A stretch of 64,000 nucleotides of DNA, taken from positions 248,001-312,000 of the forward strand of contig CP099988.1 in NCBI GenBank assembly GCA_024167805.1. The letters are read 5' to 3'. Positions 39,553-52,269 of the stretch are shown one piece after another. Positions within the stretch are counted from its first letter, which is position 1, and the number at the start of each line of letters is the position of its first letter. The position numbers were made by a program, and so were the translations under genes. The notes under the pieces are model-generated. The model did no database searches. It was given only the letters and a program-made list of their open reading frames with translations, and had not been told where the DNA came from. This DNA is from Methanobacterium sp. ERen5. GTDB taxonomy: Archaea; Methanobacteriota; Methanobacteria; Methanobacteriales; Methanobacteriaceae.

Positions 39553-40575
39553 ATGATTGATTTAATTATTAACATCGTACTTTTATTAGTTGCACTGATT
39601 ATTGTTATAAAATCCGCAGACATATTTGTGGACAGTTTAGTTGAAGTAGGAGAGTCCCTTGGAATTTCTCAGATAATATTAGGAGTAACTGCCTCTGCAA
39701 TAGGTACGTCACTGCCTGAATTTGGATCTGCAATGATTGCTGTGTTTTCAGGCAATCCTGATATTGGAGTTGGGGTTGTTATAGGTTCAAACATATGGAA
39801 CATTGCAGGAATTTTAGGTATATCTTCGCTGGCCGCAGGTTACATCTTCGTTAAAAAGGAAGAACTCAAAAGGGACGGTTTAATGACCCTTTTAACCGCT
39901 GTTATCCTCCTCATATTTATGCTTCTCTTCAATGATATCACCAGAGTAGTTGGTGTGGTTCTAGTAGTTGTATATATCATCTACCTGTACATTCTCATTA
40001 AGTCACAGCACAAAAAATCAAATTCTGAAGAGTTGGAAGTAGAAGAATCAACAAAATCTGAGAAACCTGAAATATCAAGTTCGGGAAGTGTGTTAGTTGA
40101 AGAAGTTATGGTTAGCGGCAGATCCAGAAACAAAAATATTCTTATCAGTCTTGTAGGTCTTATAGGATTAATACTAGGGAGCAGGTTACTGGTGTACAGT
40201 GGTGTTGAAATAGGAGAATTAACCGGTGTGCCACAGATTATTATGGGTTTATTTGCCCTTGCAATAGGAACGAGTATGCCTGAACTTGTTGTAACCGTCA
40301 GATCTGCCATGAAGAAAATGCACAGCTTATCCATTGGTACGGTTTTGGGTAGTAACATATTCAATATTCTCATTGGTATCGGAATACCATCACTTTTCAT
40401 GACCATTCCTGTGGAAAAGCTTGCTGTAAGCTTTGATGCTCCAGTAATGATAGGTGTAACTGCTCTTCTAATACTTTTAAGTTACAGGAAATCAAAATTA
40501 TCAAGGATTGGCGGAGCAGTACTGATCAGTGTATACGTGGCCTACATAGTAACCAGAATATATCTATCTTTTTAA
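39553..40575 (+). CDS. Calcium/sodium antiporter, CaCA family (YrbG-like)
   Basis: Ten-segment exchanger built of two inverted halves, each with an alpha repeat: GVTASAIGTSLPEFGSA near residue 45 and GLFALAIGTSMPELVVT near 235, both with the ion-binding Gly-Thr-Ser-x-Pro-Glu. A cytosolic loop at about 150-185 is acidic and Ser/Glu-rich. Length 340. AGGAGC precedes ATG. The preceding tandem repeat may influence expression. Confidence 0.9.
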   Translation: MIDLIINIVLLLVALIIVIKSADIFVDSLVEVGESLGISQIILGVTASAIGTSLPEFGSAMIAVFSGNPDIGVGVVIGSNIWNIAGILGISSLAAGYIFVKKEELKRDGLMTLLTAVILLIFMLLFNDITRVVGVVLVVVYIIYLYILIKSQHKKSNSEELEVEESTKSEKPEISSSGSVLVEEVMVSGRSRNKNILISLVGLIGLILGSRLLVYSGVEIGELTGVPQIIMGLFALAIGTSMPELVVTVRSAMKKMHSLSIGTVLGSNIFNILIGIGIPSLFMTIPVEKLAVSFDAPVMIGVTALLILLSYRKSKLSRIGGAVLISVYVAYIVTRIYLSF

Positions 40576-40750
40576 CATGAATTCTCTGAAGTTCCAATCC
40601 TAAGGGGAAGGAATTTCAGATTCATGCAAGATTTATATTCTTAAAAGAATAGTATTCAATATAGAGATTTACTCCTAGCTGTAATTCCATGTATCCATGA
40701 ATTTTAATGTACAGCAAAAAAAATTATAAAAAATCTGTTTGGTAATTTCC

Positions 40751-41218
40751 ATGAAAACTCCAAGGGAACTCAAGGTCAAACCCATTAAAAACGGCACAGT
40801 TATCGATCATATAACTGCAAACAAAGCTTTAAATGTTCTTAAAATATTAGGACTTCCAAATAAAGATACCTCTGTAACCATTGCAATGAATGTTAAATCA
40901 TCCCAGATGTTTGCCAAAGACATTGTTAAAATAGAGGGAAGGGAACTTAAATCTGGTGAAGTAGATAAAATTGCATTAATAGCACCCTATGCCACAATAA
41001 ATATAATAAGAAATTATGAAATTGTGAATAAAGGCAAAGTAAAGCTCACGAATAATGTTAATGGAATATTGAAGTGTCCAAATCCTAATTGCATCACAAA
41101 CACCCGTGAACCTGTGAAAACCAAGTTTCAAGTCATAGACAAAAATCCACTAATACTCCGATGTTACTACTGTGAACGTATTATAAACAACGACGACATA
41201 GGAACCCAATTCAAATGA
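40751..41218 (+). CDS. pyrI: Aspartate carbamoyltransferase regulatory chain
   Basis: Allosteric subunit that binds nucleotides and zinc and joins PyrB trimers in pyrimidine synthesis. The N-terminal part [15 protein letters not shown] is the effector-binding domain. The zinc domain has CPNPNC and CYYCE, the four expected cysteines. ATG 40751 gives 155 residues, with GGTAAT upstream. PyrB is not in the window. Confidence 0.95.
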   Translation: MKTPRELKVKPIKNGTVIDHITANKALNVLKILGLPNKDTSVTIAMNVKSSQMFAKDIVKIEGRELKSGEVDKIALIAPYATINIIRNYEIVNKGKVKLTNNVNGILKCPNPNCITNTREPVKTKFQVIDKNPLILRCYYCERIINNDDIGTQFK

Positions 41219-41294
41219 ACTGACCAGTATACACCCAATAAGTTTAAAGAAGCAAATAATTCGATATAAGTGGTTTTAAAGGTTGTTATTTTTC

Positions 41295-41696
41295 ATGTAC
41301 AAAAGAGTTTTTGAGGTTAAGACAAGTGACAGACTTGAAATTGTTGACATCAGCTCCGAAATAAATTCCATTGTAGCTGGATCCGGTGTGAAAACTGGAC
41401 TTGTAAACTTGTTCAGTCAACATTCTACTTCGGGTATTGTGATAAATGAGAACGAATCCGGGCTTGTGGAAGATTTTAAGAATTTGCTTAAGAAAATTGT
41501 TCAAGATGAAGCTGGTTACAAACACGATAGAATAGACAACAACGCAGATTCCCACCTCAGATCCCTACTACTAGGTAACAGTGTGAATGTGCCGGTGGAA
41601 AATGGGAGGATGGAACTTGGAACATGGCAGAGCATATTTTTCATCGAACTTGACGGACCAAGAACACGGAATATTACAGTTACGGTTCTTCATTAA
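41295..41696 (+). CDS. YjbQ/UPF0047 family protein
   Basis: Single-domain beta protein with the family's FSQHSTSGIVINENE, HLRSLLLGNSVNVPVENG and GTWQSIFFIELDGPR blocks; conserved His and Glu residues form a metal or phosphate site. Relatives show weak thiamine-phosphate synthase activity, but the physiological role is open. ATG 41295 is preferred (133 residues) over the in-frame TTG 41283. Confidence 0.88.
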   Translation: MYKRVFEVKTSDRLEIVDISSEINSIVAGSGVKTGLVNLFSQHSTSGIVINENESGLVEDFKNLLKKIVQDEAGYKHDRIDNNADSHLRSLLLGNSVNVPVENGRMELGTWQSIFFIELDGPRTRNITVTVLH

Positions 41697-41976
41697 TTTT
41701 TATTTTGGATAATCAATTAAAATCGTTTAAAAATTTAAATACCTTAAAAAAAATCATGCTAAATTTAATTTCAATTTTTTAAACTTTCGTTACATAAAAA
41801 AACTTTCCCAAAATTACAGTAATTTTCAGCGGATTATAATTTAAATTAACAATAATAGGCCTTTTAGTGATATATCATCTTGTAGCATTTATTTTAGGAA
41901 TAATCAGCAATATTTCTTGGTAAATATTTGTTTAGAACTGTAATCAAAGAAAAAAGAAATATTAGAGAGTTAATGT

Positions 41977-43637
41977 TTAGGATTTAAACTCCATTTCAAA
42001 TGCTACAACAGGATATTCCAATTCGAAGTTGGTTATAACTTCTGGATCAACTTCTCCAAAGTATCCGACTACAGATCCTTCAACAGCTTCACCTGTGGCT
42101 TCAACCCTTGCACATCTTCCCCGGATAAATGATGGATGATCGTAGGTTTCAATTTCCATTTTAAGTCCTAAATTCATTATGAATGCATCTGTTATTGATT
42201 TTATCTCGGTGAAGTTGGCTGTTGAATGTGTTACTGCACAGGCTATTTTTTTAATTATTTTGGTTCCTGTTTCTGCAGCTTCATCGATGTAGGCCACATC
42301 TCCCACTTCAAAGATTTTCTGTGGAAGTTCTTCGTGTTTGTTATCCTTTAAAAATTCCATCAAACCATTTATAAGACTTTTTCTTATCATGGTTCTGTCC
42401 TGGGATATTGGTTGAGAAACCATGACATGGTCATCCTCTTCTAATCTGAGGTTTTTGTAGTGCTCATCTTCGCTTGTGAGCATGAGACTCATGACTTCGT
42501 AGAAACCCATTCCTATCATTATTTCCCTGACCCTGTTTTCAAACAATCTTGCATTGTCAGGGTAGGCTATGGTTGAAATTTCTGGCAGTTCAGGTTCTAT
42601 TTTTTGATACAATGTCCTATTGCTATGTTTTCAATGATGTCTACTTCATGGAGAATATCTATTCTGTAGGCTGGCACTTCACATGTCACTGTTTCGGAGT
42701 CCAAGACTTTCGCCCCCAACCTGACACGTTCAAGCATTTGCACCACAGCGTTAACATCAAGATCTACTCCCAGCAATTTTTCAGCTGTTTTGATGTTCAC
42801 ATTCATGATTTTAGAACTTAAATCTGGTGTTTCAACTGTTCTATCCTTGTAAACCATGTCTATGGTTTTGATCTTTCCACCGGCCTCTGCAAAGGAAGTT
42901 GCAATGATGTTTAAAGCGAAGTTAACTGCCCTTTCATCTGTTCCTGTTACATCTATAAGAACGTTCACAGAGTTTTCTGTGAGTTTGGTTAATTCACCAT
43001 TTATTATTGGTGGCATTGATAGTACGTTGCCCTTTGAATCTTTAATTAATGGATATTTATCGAATTTTTCTATTAAGTGGGAGTATTTTTTGCCCTTCTT
43101 ATGGTTGAAAAGGATATCATCGAGATTTTGTTCCTCTGTAGTTTCAAGGGCCACAAATGAATTTTGTTTAGGGTCTGCTGCGATGTAATTGAATGGAGGC
43201 GTGAGCACATCCACGTTGTGGATTCCTATTGCAACCTTCTTTCTGTCACGTCCAAGCACCCAGTGAAGATCTTCTTGAAAGTCCATAATATCCTTTAAAC
43301 CATCTTCATCTAAGGATATGCCCTCAACAATACAACAGGATGTGAATGGTCTGATATGTTCTAATTCAGGATCCACAGTCATGGAGTAACCAGATTTAGA
43401 TGTTTTATAATCAGGTATTCCAGTTTCTATACCTAGAAATCCTCTGATTGTTCTAGCTATTCCATCTACACTGTAGTAATCTGGTCTGTTTGGGAAAAAT
43501 TCCACCTTAACATTTTCATCGTCGTAGTGTTCAATATCACTTCCAATCATTGGAAGCAATTCAATTAGTTTTTTCCTTGGAATTTCCTCTCCCAAGACCT
43601 TGTTGAAGTATTCGTAGCTGAAATTTATAACTGGCAT
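41977..43637 (-). CDS. pheT: Phenylalanyl-tRNA synthetase beta subunit, frameshifted
   Basis: Essential subunit of the alpha2-beta2 synthetase. The first part begins [16 protein letters not shown] and includes the B3/B4 and B5 regions, ending at IAIGHCIKK. The rest ([20 protein letters not shown] to FEMEFKS, the catalytic-like B6-B7 module) is in another frame. One extra A in the run 42600-42605 (T6 forward) restores 553 residues, the usual archaeal size. Since the enzyme is indispensable, a sequence error is much more likely than inactivation. Confidence 0.92.
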
Positions 43638-43803
43638 TATATCATCCTAAATAATAATTCAAATAATTTTTTTTATGATAATCAAATTAAATTTAACTTT
43701 GTATTCTATTGAAATTATTAATTTTGATCCACATTTAAGTTTTTCAAAGTTCATTGTTGATTTTTTTTATAAGCTAAAAAATAAATAAAATTTGTTCTTC
43801 TTT

Positions 43804-44172
43804 TTAGACTGGAACTCCCACAGCAAAAATCACAATGAAGAATATGGACTCTATAACAAAATGCAAACATCTATGGCCCAGCGGATCAAGTTCTATTCCA
43901 GATATTTCATGACTAATATCTACCAACATGTGTATTAAAGCTGCCAGTAATCCTATTTCGAATGATAGGAAAACCAGTGACAGGATAACAAAGTGGAAGA
44001 ATGCTTCCATACTCTCATGTACTATCCAGAGTCTTATGTTAGATGCTACACTTTCCTTTATAACACCTGCAAGGAGGATGTAAAAATCTGCAAACACACC
44101 CCACATTATTCTGCTGTGTATTTCATCACTGATTGCCAGGAAAACTGCGATGTAAAACCATGTCATTTCCAT
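43804..44172 (-). CDS. Small integral membrane protein, unknown function
   Basis: A 122-residue protein with three or four hydrophobic segments. Several polar residues lie in or near them: [34 protein letters not shown] and [10 protein letters not shown]. The set of His, Glu and Asp might bind a metal or conduct protons. ATG 44172 is chosen, eight bases after GTGG; GTG 44184 is an alternative. I do not recognise the family. Confidence 0.6.
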   Translation of the reverse strand: MEMTWFYIAVFLAISDEIHSRIMWGVFADFYILLAGVIKESVASNIRLWIVHESMEAFFHFVILSLVFLSFEIGLLAALIHMLVDISHEISGIELDPLGHRCLHFVIESIFFIVIFAVGVPV

Positions 44173-44634
44173 TAAAAAAACCACGCCTGAACAATTTTTT
44201 ATTTACTTTTAAGCCATATTGTCTATTTGAGCTCATCTCCCAACTAAAAATTTTGGGGTTATTAACTGATATTCGTTTCAGTCCTACAATTGAACTCATA
44301 TCTTGTTAACTTAAATATTTTATTGATCTAGGATCAATACCCATCTTTTGTTTTTCCCTCCATAAAAACCCAACTAATCCCAATAAATTGATGATGATTA
44401 AAGCATTGTACTACATTAAATTTCTTTAAAGATTAAAAGTGTGATCAGCAACGATGTGATTTTAACAATGAATTTAGACATGTTAAACCCTTTTTCAAAC
44501 AAAAATTTACAATTCAATTTAGGTAGATTTAATATGATAAACTAAAATAACAGTTATTAACTGGTAAACATGTCCATAAACTGATGTTCAAAAATTCTGT
44601 GATGGGGTAAAATTTAAGGGTTTGGGTGTTATCT
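44173..44634. other. Intergenic region with a short palindrome
   Basis: TTGATC-TAG-GATCAA at 44323-44337 is a 15-base palindrome. A TATA-like TTTAATATGAT lies near 44527-44537. No gene was seen. Confidence 0.4.
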
Positions 44635-47600
44635 TTGAGTTTTAATAAGAAAATAGTTTTAACATTGATAGTCTTAATGTTTGCTGGAATATTAACTTTT
44701 TCTCAGGTGTCATATGCACTGGATCCACCAACCAAGCAGCAGATAAATAATTACAAAAAGGATGGCACTTACAGTGCAAGGATTGTAAATGCTACTCATC
44801 TTAAAAATAACCAATTTGATCCGGTTTTAGTTGACAAATTCAACAAAAAGCAGGGAATTAAAACAGCAAGTAGCCAAAGTTTGAAGACCAAATCTGTTGG
44901 TTCTTCAAGTGGCACATCTGGAAATTCCATTTCCAATGTTCCCACGAATTGGAGGGGTGGTTTACCTTCAACAGGTAATGTTAAGGTTCCAGTGATCTTG
45001 ATAGATTTTCCAGACTACCTTCACGGTGTTAACGAAACAGTTGCACAGGCAGATTCTAAATTTTTTGGCAATGGAAATCCAAACAACTATCCCTATGAAA
45101 GCTTGAAAAACTTTTATCTTCGTTCCTCCTACGGTAAACTCAACATTACAGGAACTATTTATGGCTGGTACACTGCATCACACATAAGAAGTTACTACGC
45201 TAACATTTCAAGTTCTGGAAATTTCGGAATTGGCAATGAAGCCTTAATAAGGGAGGCAGTGAACTACTACCATAATCATGGAGCCAATTTCACACAGTAC
45301 GACAATGATAACAACGGTTACATTGATAGTTTGTTTGTTAAATGGACTGGTCCCGACAATGGCTGGGCAAATTTTTGGTGGGCATATCAATCCAACTGGG
45401 GATCCAGTTCATCATTAACTGTTGATGGTAAAAAATTTAATAAATTCGTGTGGAGCTGGTACTCCAACAGTGGCCAAGCCAGCCCATCAGATTCCATAAG
45501 AACAGATATTCATGAAACAGGCCACTTACTGGGTTTGCCTGATTATTATGATTATGATGAAAGCACCGGGCCCGATGGTGGTGTTGGTGGATTGGATATG
45601 ATGGATAGTAACTGGGGAGATCATAACTGCTTTTCTAAGTACATTTTAGGCTGGATAAATCCACAGGTTGTTAGTTCAGGAACTAAAAAAATTGCTTTAA
45701 ATCCATCTGGAACATCTCCCGATGCATTGATTATCATGCCTGGAACAAATGCAAATCCTTACCAAGAATATTTCATGGTACAGTACAGAGAACGTGGTAC
45801 TGGTAATGACCCATTAAATTACAATGGAACTGATAGTGGATCAGGTTGGCCCGACGATTATCCTAACGATGGATTGTTAATTTGGCATGTTGATGCGATT
45901 TTAAATTCCAGTGGAACTGATTATATCTATGATAATTCCTACACAAACCACAAACTATTGAGTTTAATGGAGGCTGATGGTTTGAGTGAAATTGAATCTG
46001 GAGCCTCTGCTGATGCTGGTGATTACTACGTGAACGGCTCAGTTTTCAATCCATTTTCAAATCCAAACAGTTACAACTATTCCTCTAAGAATACGGGTGT
46101 TGTTGTGGACAACATAGCATATGTTGGAAACACCATGGTTGGAAGGTACGCTATAATCGGAAAATCTTCAGGTAGTTTGGATGATGCAGTTGACAGTAAC
46201 CTAAATTGGACCACAGATGGAGATCTAAATGGTGGAAATTCAACGGCTTGGATATCACAAACTGGTGTTACATACTATGGTTCAGACTCTGCACAGGCAG
46301 GATTTATTAACGATAACCAGATGACATGGATCCAAACATCAGTAACAGGTCCTGGCACCATAAGTTTCTGGTGGAAGGTCTCATCAGAACTGGATCATGA
46401 TAAATTATTGTTTTATGTTGACGGAATTAACCTAACATCCATAAGTGGAGAGGTTGATTGGAGGCTGTTGAGCTATAAAATTGGAAAAGGAATTCATACT
46501 CTAAACTGGACTTATCTGAAGGATGGTTCTGGTTTCGATGGAAATGATACTGGCTGGATTGATGAAGTGAAATGGGTTTTAGACGATGTAACATCTCCAA
46601 CAGTGGTTAGTGATCATGTTGGAGGACGATATAACAAATCTCAGAATGTTGTTTTAACAATGAATGAAGTAGGATCTATTTACTACTCCTTAAACGGAGA
46701 TACACCAACAACTTCCAGCACCAAATACACATATCCAATAACCATCGCCAACACCACCACACTCAAATACATGGCAGTTGACCTTGCAGGAAATCCATCT
46801 GTAATATATACCCAAATTTATACGCTGGACTTTTTAGCACCAAATGCTACAGCCAATCCAAAGGGTGGACTTTACAACAAGGCACAAGAAGTGAGTTTGA
46901 ATATGGATGAAGAAGGTACAATATATTATTCAATCAATGGAAATTCTCCCGATATGAGCATGCCATACACCCATCCAATTACCATAGATTCAAATACAGT
47001 TTTAAAGTATTTTGCAATCGATCTTGTAGGGAACATCTCCCCTGTATACTTTGAAAACTATTACACTGATTTTAAACCACCTGAAGCCTACTCAAATCCC
47101 GCTGGAGGAATATTAAACAAAACCCAAAAAATTGTTTTGACAATGAATGAAGCAGGATCTATTTACTACACCTTAAACGGAGATACACCAACAACATCCA
47201 GCACCAAATACACATATCCAATAACCATCACCAACACCACCATCATCAAATTCATGGCAGTGGATCTGGCAAGAAATCCATCTATAATATACAGTCAAAT
47301 GTTCACAGTTGACATTAAATCTCCATATCTGAATGCAACACCTTCCGGTGGAACTTATAACATCAATAAAACTGTTATTATAACTATGAATGAATATGGT
47401 ACTATTTATTACACTTTAAATGGAACTACACCTTCAAATAAAAGTCAGAGGTACAGTGGCCCCATTATTATCTCAAAAAATACTGTTCTTAAGTACTTTG
47501 GTGTGGATCTTGCAGGTAACCCTTCAACTGTCTACACCCAAAATTACACTATAAATAAAAATGTTTTAAGAGTTGTTCACACAACTCCCATTAACATGCA

Positions 47601-47874
47601 GACAGGTTTTTCAAGAACAGCACCCATTAAAATCCAATTTTCTGAAGCCATAGCACCCTACATTCATTTCAACACGATTCGTGTTAAAAATATTTCCACA
47701 GGAACTTATCTAACCTTAAACTCATCTATAAGCGGGAACACCATCAACTTGAGGGTAAACCACAGAAAGATCAACACATGGTACTCCCTCACCATACCAG
47801 CAAAGGCTGTGAAGGATCGGGCTGGGAACTATTTACTGGCAAATTACACAGTTAAATTCAAGATAAGCTCATAA
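44635..47874 (+). CDS. Secreted M6-family metalloprotease with CHB_HEX_C repeats
   Basis: Signal peptide at residues 1-28 (hydrophobic IVLTLIVLMFAGILTF, then SQVSYA). An M6/immune inhibitor A-like catalytic domain spans about 85-500 with zinc site HETGH at 293-297 and a preceding DNDNNGYIDSLF segment. A jelly-roll-like part at about 520-650 is followed by four chitobiase C-terminal-type repeats (about 652-970, each with Y..NGxxP and LKYxAVDLAGN) and a C-terminal Big_5-like domain with PINMQTGFSRTAPIKIQFSE. The 1079-residue protein likely cleaves extracellular or surface proteins. TTG 44635 is chosen because GGGTG lies just before it; GTG 44626 overlaps that site. Confidence 0.88.
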   Translation: MSFNKKIVLTLIVLMFAGILTFSQVSYALDPPTKQQINNYKKDGTYSARIVNATHLKNNQFDPVLVDKFNKKQGIKTASSQSLKTKSVGSSSGTSGNSISNVPTNWRGGLPSTGNVKVPVILIDFPDYLHGVNETVAQADSKFFGNGNPNNYPYESLKNFYLRSSYGKLNITGTIYGWYTASHIRSYYANISSSGNFGIGNEALIREAVNYYHNHGANFTQYDNDNNGYIDSLFVKWTGPDNGWANFWWAYQSNWGSSSSLTVDGKKFNKFVWSWYSNSGQASPSDSIRTDIHETGHLLGLPDYYDYDESTGPDGGVGGLDMMDSNWGDHNCFSKYILGWINPQVVSSGTKKIALNPSGTSPDALIIMPGTNANPYQEYFMVQYRERGTGNDPLNYNGTDSGSGWPDDYPNDGLLIWHVDAILNSSGTDYIYDNSYTNHKLLSLMEADGLSEIESGASADAGDYYVNGSVFNPFSNPNSYNYSSKNTGVVVDNIAYVGNTMVGRYAIIGKSSGSLDDAVDSNLNWTTDGDLNGGNSTAWISQTGVTYYGSDSAQAGFINDNQMTWIQTSVTGPGTISFWWKVSSELDHDKLLFYVDGINLTSISGEVDWRLLSYKIGKGIHTLNWTYLKDGSGFDGNDTGWIDEVKWVLDDVTSPTVVSDHVGGRYNKSQNVVLTMNEVGSIYYSLNGDTPTTSSTKYTYPITIANTTTLKYMAVDLAGNPSVIYTQIYTLDFLAPNATANPKGGLYNKAQEVSLNMDEEGTIYYSINGNSPDMSMPYTHPITIDSNTVLKYFAIDLVGNISPVYFENYYTDFKPPEAYSNPAGGILNKTQKIVLTMNEAGSIYYTLNGDTPTTSSTKYTYPITITNTTIIKFMAVDLARNPSIIYSQMFTVDIKSPYLNATPSGGTYNINKTVIITMNEYGTIYYTLNGTTPSNKSQRYSGPIIISKNTVLKYFGVDLAGNPSTVYTQNYTINKNVLRVVHTTPINMQTGFSRTAPIKIQFSEAIAPYIHFNTIRVKNISTGTYLTLNSSISGNTINLRVNHRKINTWYSLTIPAKAVKDRAGNYLLANYTVKFKISS

Positions 47875-48115
47875 AACGTGACATGATATGGTTTCATATC
47901 TAAATAGGATGTGTCTAGTGGATATTAACTGAAAGTGTGGATTTAAACTCCACTTAGTTTATGTTTTAAGTTCTCACTAATCTCAATTTTAATGGTTATA
48001 AATTTTATTTTAAGACCCAATGCAGTGTGTTTCAGCCTATTGTTTCCTTTATTTACATAGATATATATGATTTTCAAAATAGAATATTATTATTAAGTTT
48101 TTGGAGAGGATTTGA

Positions 48116-48403
48116 ATGAAGGAAAAAACAGAAGAAGTTAAAACTCAGGTAGCTCAAACAATTTCTACTTTGATGACTGTGGCCTTTGGACTGATTGCTG
48201 CATTGGCTTGGAACGATGCCATAAAAGCTATAATTCTTCAGTTCATGCCCAAAGGTAATGGTATAACTGGTTTATTAATATATGCAGTTATTATTACCAT
48301 AATAGCGGTTGTTGCAACCATTATTATTGCCAGAGCCCTTGGAAAGCCCCTGTACAGGAAGTTAGGATTGTGGAATAAAACAATCCACCATCCATTTTTT
48401 TAG
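48116..48403 (+). CDS. DUF5654 small membrane protein
   Basis: A 95-residue protein: an amphipathic N-terminus (KEKTEEVKTQVAQTISTLM), a first span with GLIAALAWNDAI, then a second span (about 55-75). This matches DUF5654, common in methanogens and of unknown function. GGAGAGG precedes ATG. Confidence 0.75.
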   Translation: MKEKTEEVKTQVAQTISTLMTVAFGLIAALAWNDAIKAIILQFMPKGNGITGLLIYAVIITIIAVVATIIIARALGKPLYRKLGLWNKTIHHPFF

Positions 48404-48574
48404 GACTATCCCCTACATGGGCACAATGTAAACTAGATATTTTGATTTAATTCATTATTTATTAGATGGTTTGATTATGTGCTGCTATTCCAATTGTTTT
48501 TAAAAATGAGTGGATTTAAGTTTAAAGGATGGAAAAAGAGAAAAAATTAGGTTTAATTTATTTTTGAAACCTTT

Positions 48575-49057
48575 TTAATCTATGTTTACCTTGTGCTTCA
48601 CTTCTTTGATCTTTGGAAGTTCAACAGTTAACACAGAATCATTAAATTTAGCTGATGCTTTTTTGGTATCAATTTTTTCAGGTAGTGCTATTGTGCGTGT
48701 TGTTTCTCCATAGCTTCTTTCTCTTTTTAGGTAGTTGGTGCCTTCGTCTGTTATTTCATCATCAAATTTTGCAACAATTTCCAAGGAGTCTTCAGATATG
48801 TTCACTTCAACATCTTCCTTTTTAACACCAGGAAGGTCTGTAACTACTGTGAGAGCGTCATCAGTTTCTATGATGTCTGCAAGGGGTTTTTGTAGGGATT
48901 TTGAATAATCTGACAGACTTTTACCCAGATCTTCTTGTTTTTCTTTTATGGAAGTTATTATATCACTTAAAACACTTTCAGATGGTATGCGCTTTGATTC
49001 ATCTTCCTCGTTATTAATTTCTTCTTCGGTTTTAATTTCCACATCTTTATCTGTCAT
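48575..49057 (-). CDS. hsp20: Small heat shock protein, Hsp20/alpha-crystallin family
   Basis: Holdase chaperone. After an acidic 55-residue N-terminus comes the alpha-crystallin domain: VTDLPGVKKEDVEVNISEDS, the YGETTRTIALPEKID loop and FNDSVLTVELPKIK. The C-terminal I-x-I is replaced by VNID. Length 160. GGTGAT precedes ATG. It follows a 48-residue repeat peptide gene by 22 bases, so the two are probably co-transcribed. Confidence 0.93.
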   Translation of the reverse strand: MTDKDVEIKTEEEINNEEDESKRIPSESVLSDIITSIKEKQEDLGKSLSDYSKSLQKPLADIIETDDALTVVTDLPGVKKEDVEVNISEDSLEIVAKFDDEITDEGTNYLKRERSYGETTRTIALPEKIDTKKASAKFNDSVLTVELPKIKEVKHKVNID

Positions 49058-49079
49058 TTCATATCACCACTTGAAATTA

Positions 49080-49226
49080 TTAGTCTTTTGAAAGTTTACC
49101 CTTAATTTTACCTTCAACTTCCTTAGTTTTCCCCTTAATTTCTCCTTCTGCTTCTTTAACTTTTCCTTTTACTTCACCTTCAATTTCCTTTGATTTTCCC
49201 TTTATCTCACCTGTTTTTTCACCCAT
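49080..49226 (-). CDS. 48-residue Lys/Glu repeat protein (CsbD-like) upstream of hsp20
   Basis: Begins MGEKTGEIKGKSKEIEGEVK and ends KGKLSKD. It is built of about four 11-residue units of the form G-x-I/V-K-G-K-x-K-E-x/E-E, a pattern typical of amphipathic, stress-related CsbD-like or LEA-like peptides. GGAG lies about ten bases before ATG. The stop is 22 bases before the Hsp20 ATG on the same strand. It is below the size cut-off of many gene callers. Role inferred: stress protection with Hsp20. Confidence 0.7.
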   Translation of the reverse strand: MGEKTGEIKGKSKEIEGEVKGKVKEAEGEIKGKTKEVEGKIKGKLSKD

Positions 49227-49605
49227 TAAATTACTCTCCAACCAAAAACTGTTCTATTTCCGTCTTATTATACTATATTCCACTTAAATAATAAATTTTA
49301 CCATAAAAATTTTTTTAATATTTAATGGAAATTCAGTTCATGAACTGGATCTGTATTTTAAATGGGATTGCTTTGTTTTGTTTGGTGTAAATATTAGTAT
49401 AGTATAAAAAAAATAGTTATTAAATAATTGTCAATTAAATTATAATCAACAACCGTGCAAAGACTTAAAGTATTTCATGGTTTATAATATGATTATACCA
49501 TTATATTCAGAGTTATATGAATGACATTAGTTTAGGGGAGTATATTTTACTCCGGTTAAATTTTTATTTAATCCTATTTTAAACTTTCATTTAGAGGAGA
49601 ATTAG
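49227..49605. other. Divergent intergenic region between the stress genes and valS
   Basis: A 379-base AT-rich spacer. TTTAGAGGAGAATTAG directly before 49606 is the valS ribosome site. No gene or repeat was found. Confidence 0.4.
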
Positions 49606-52268
<2,663 letters not shown>

Positions 52269-52269
<1 letters not shown>

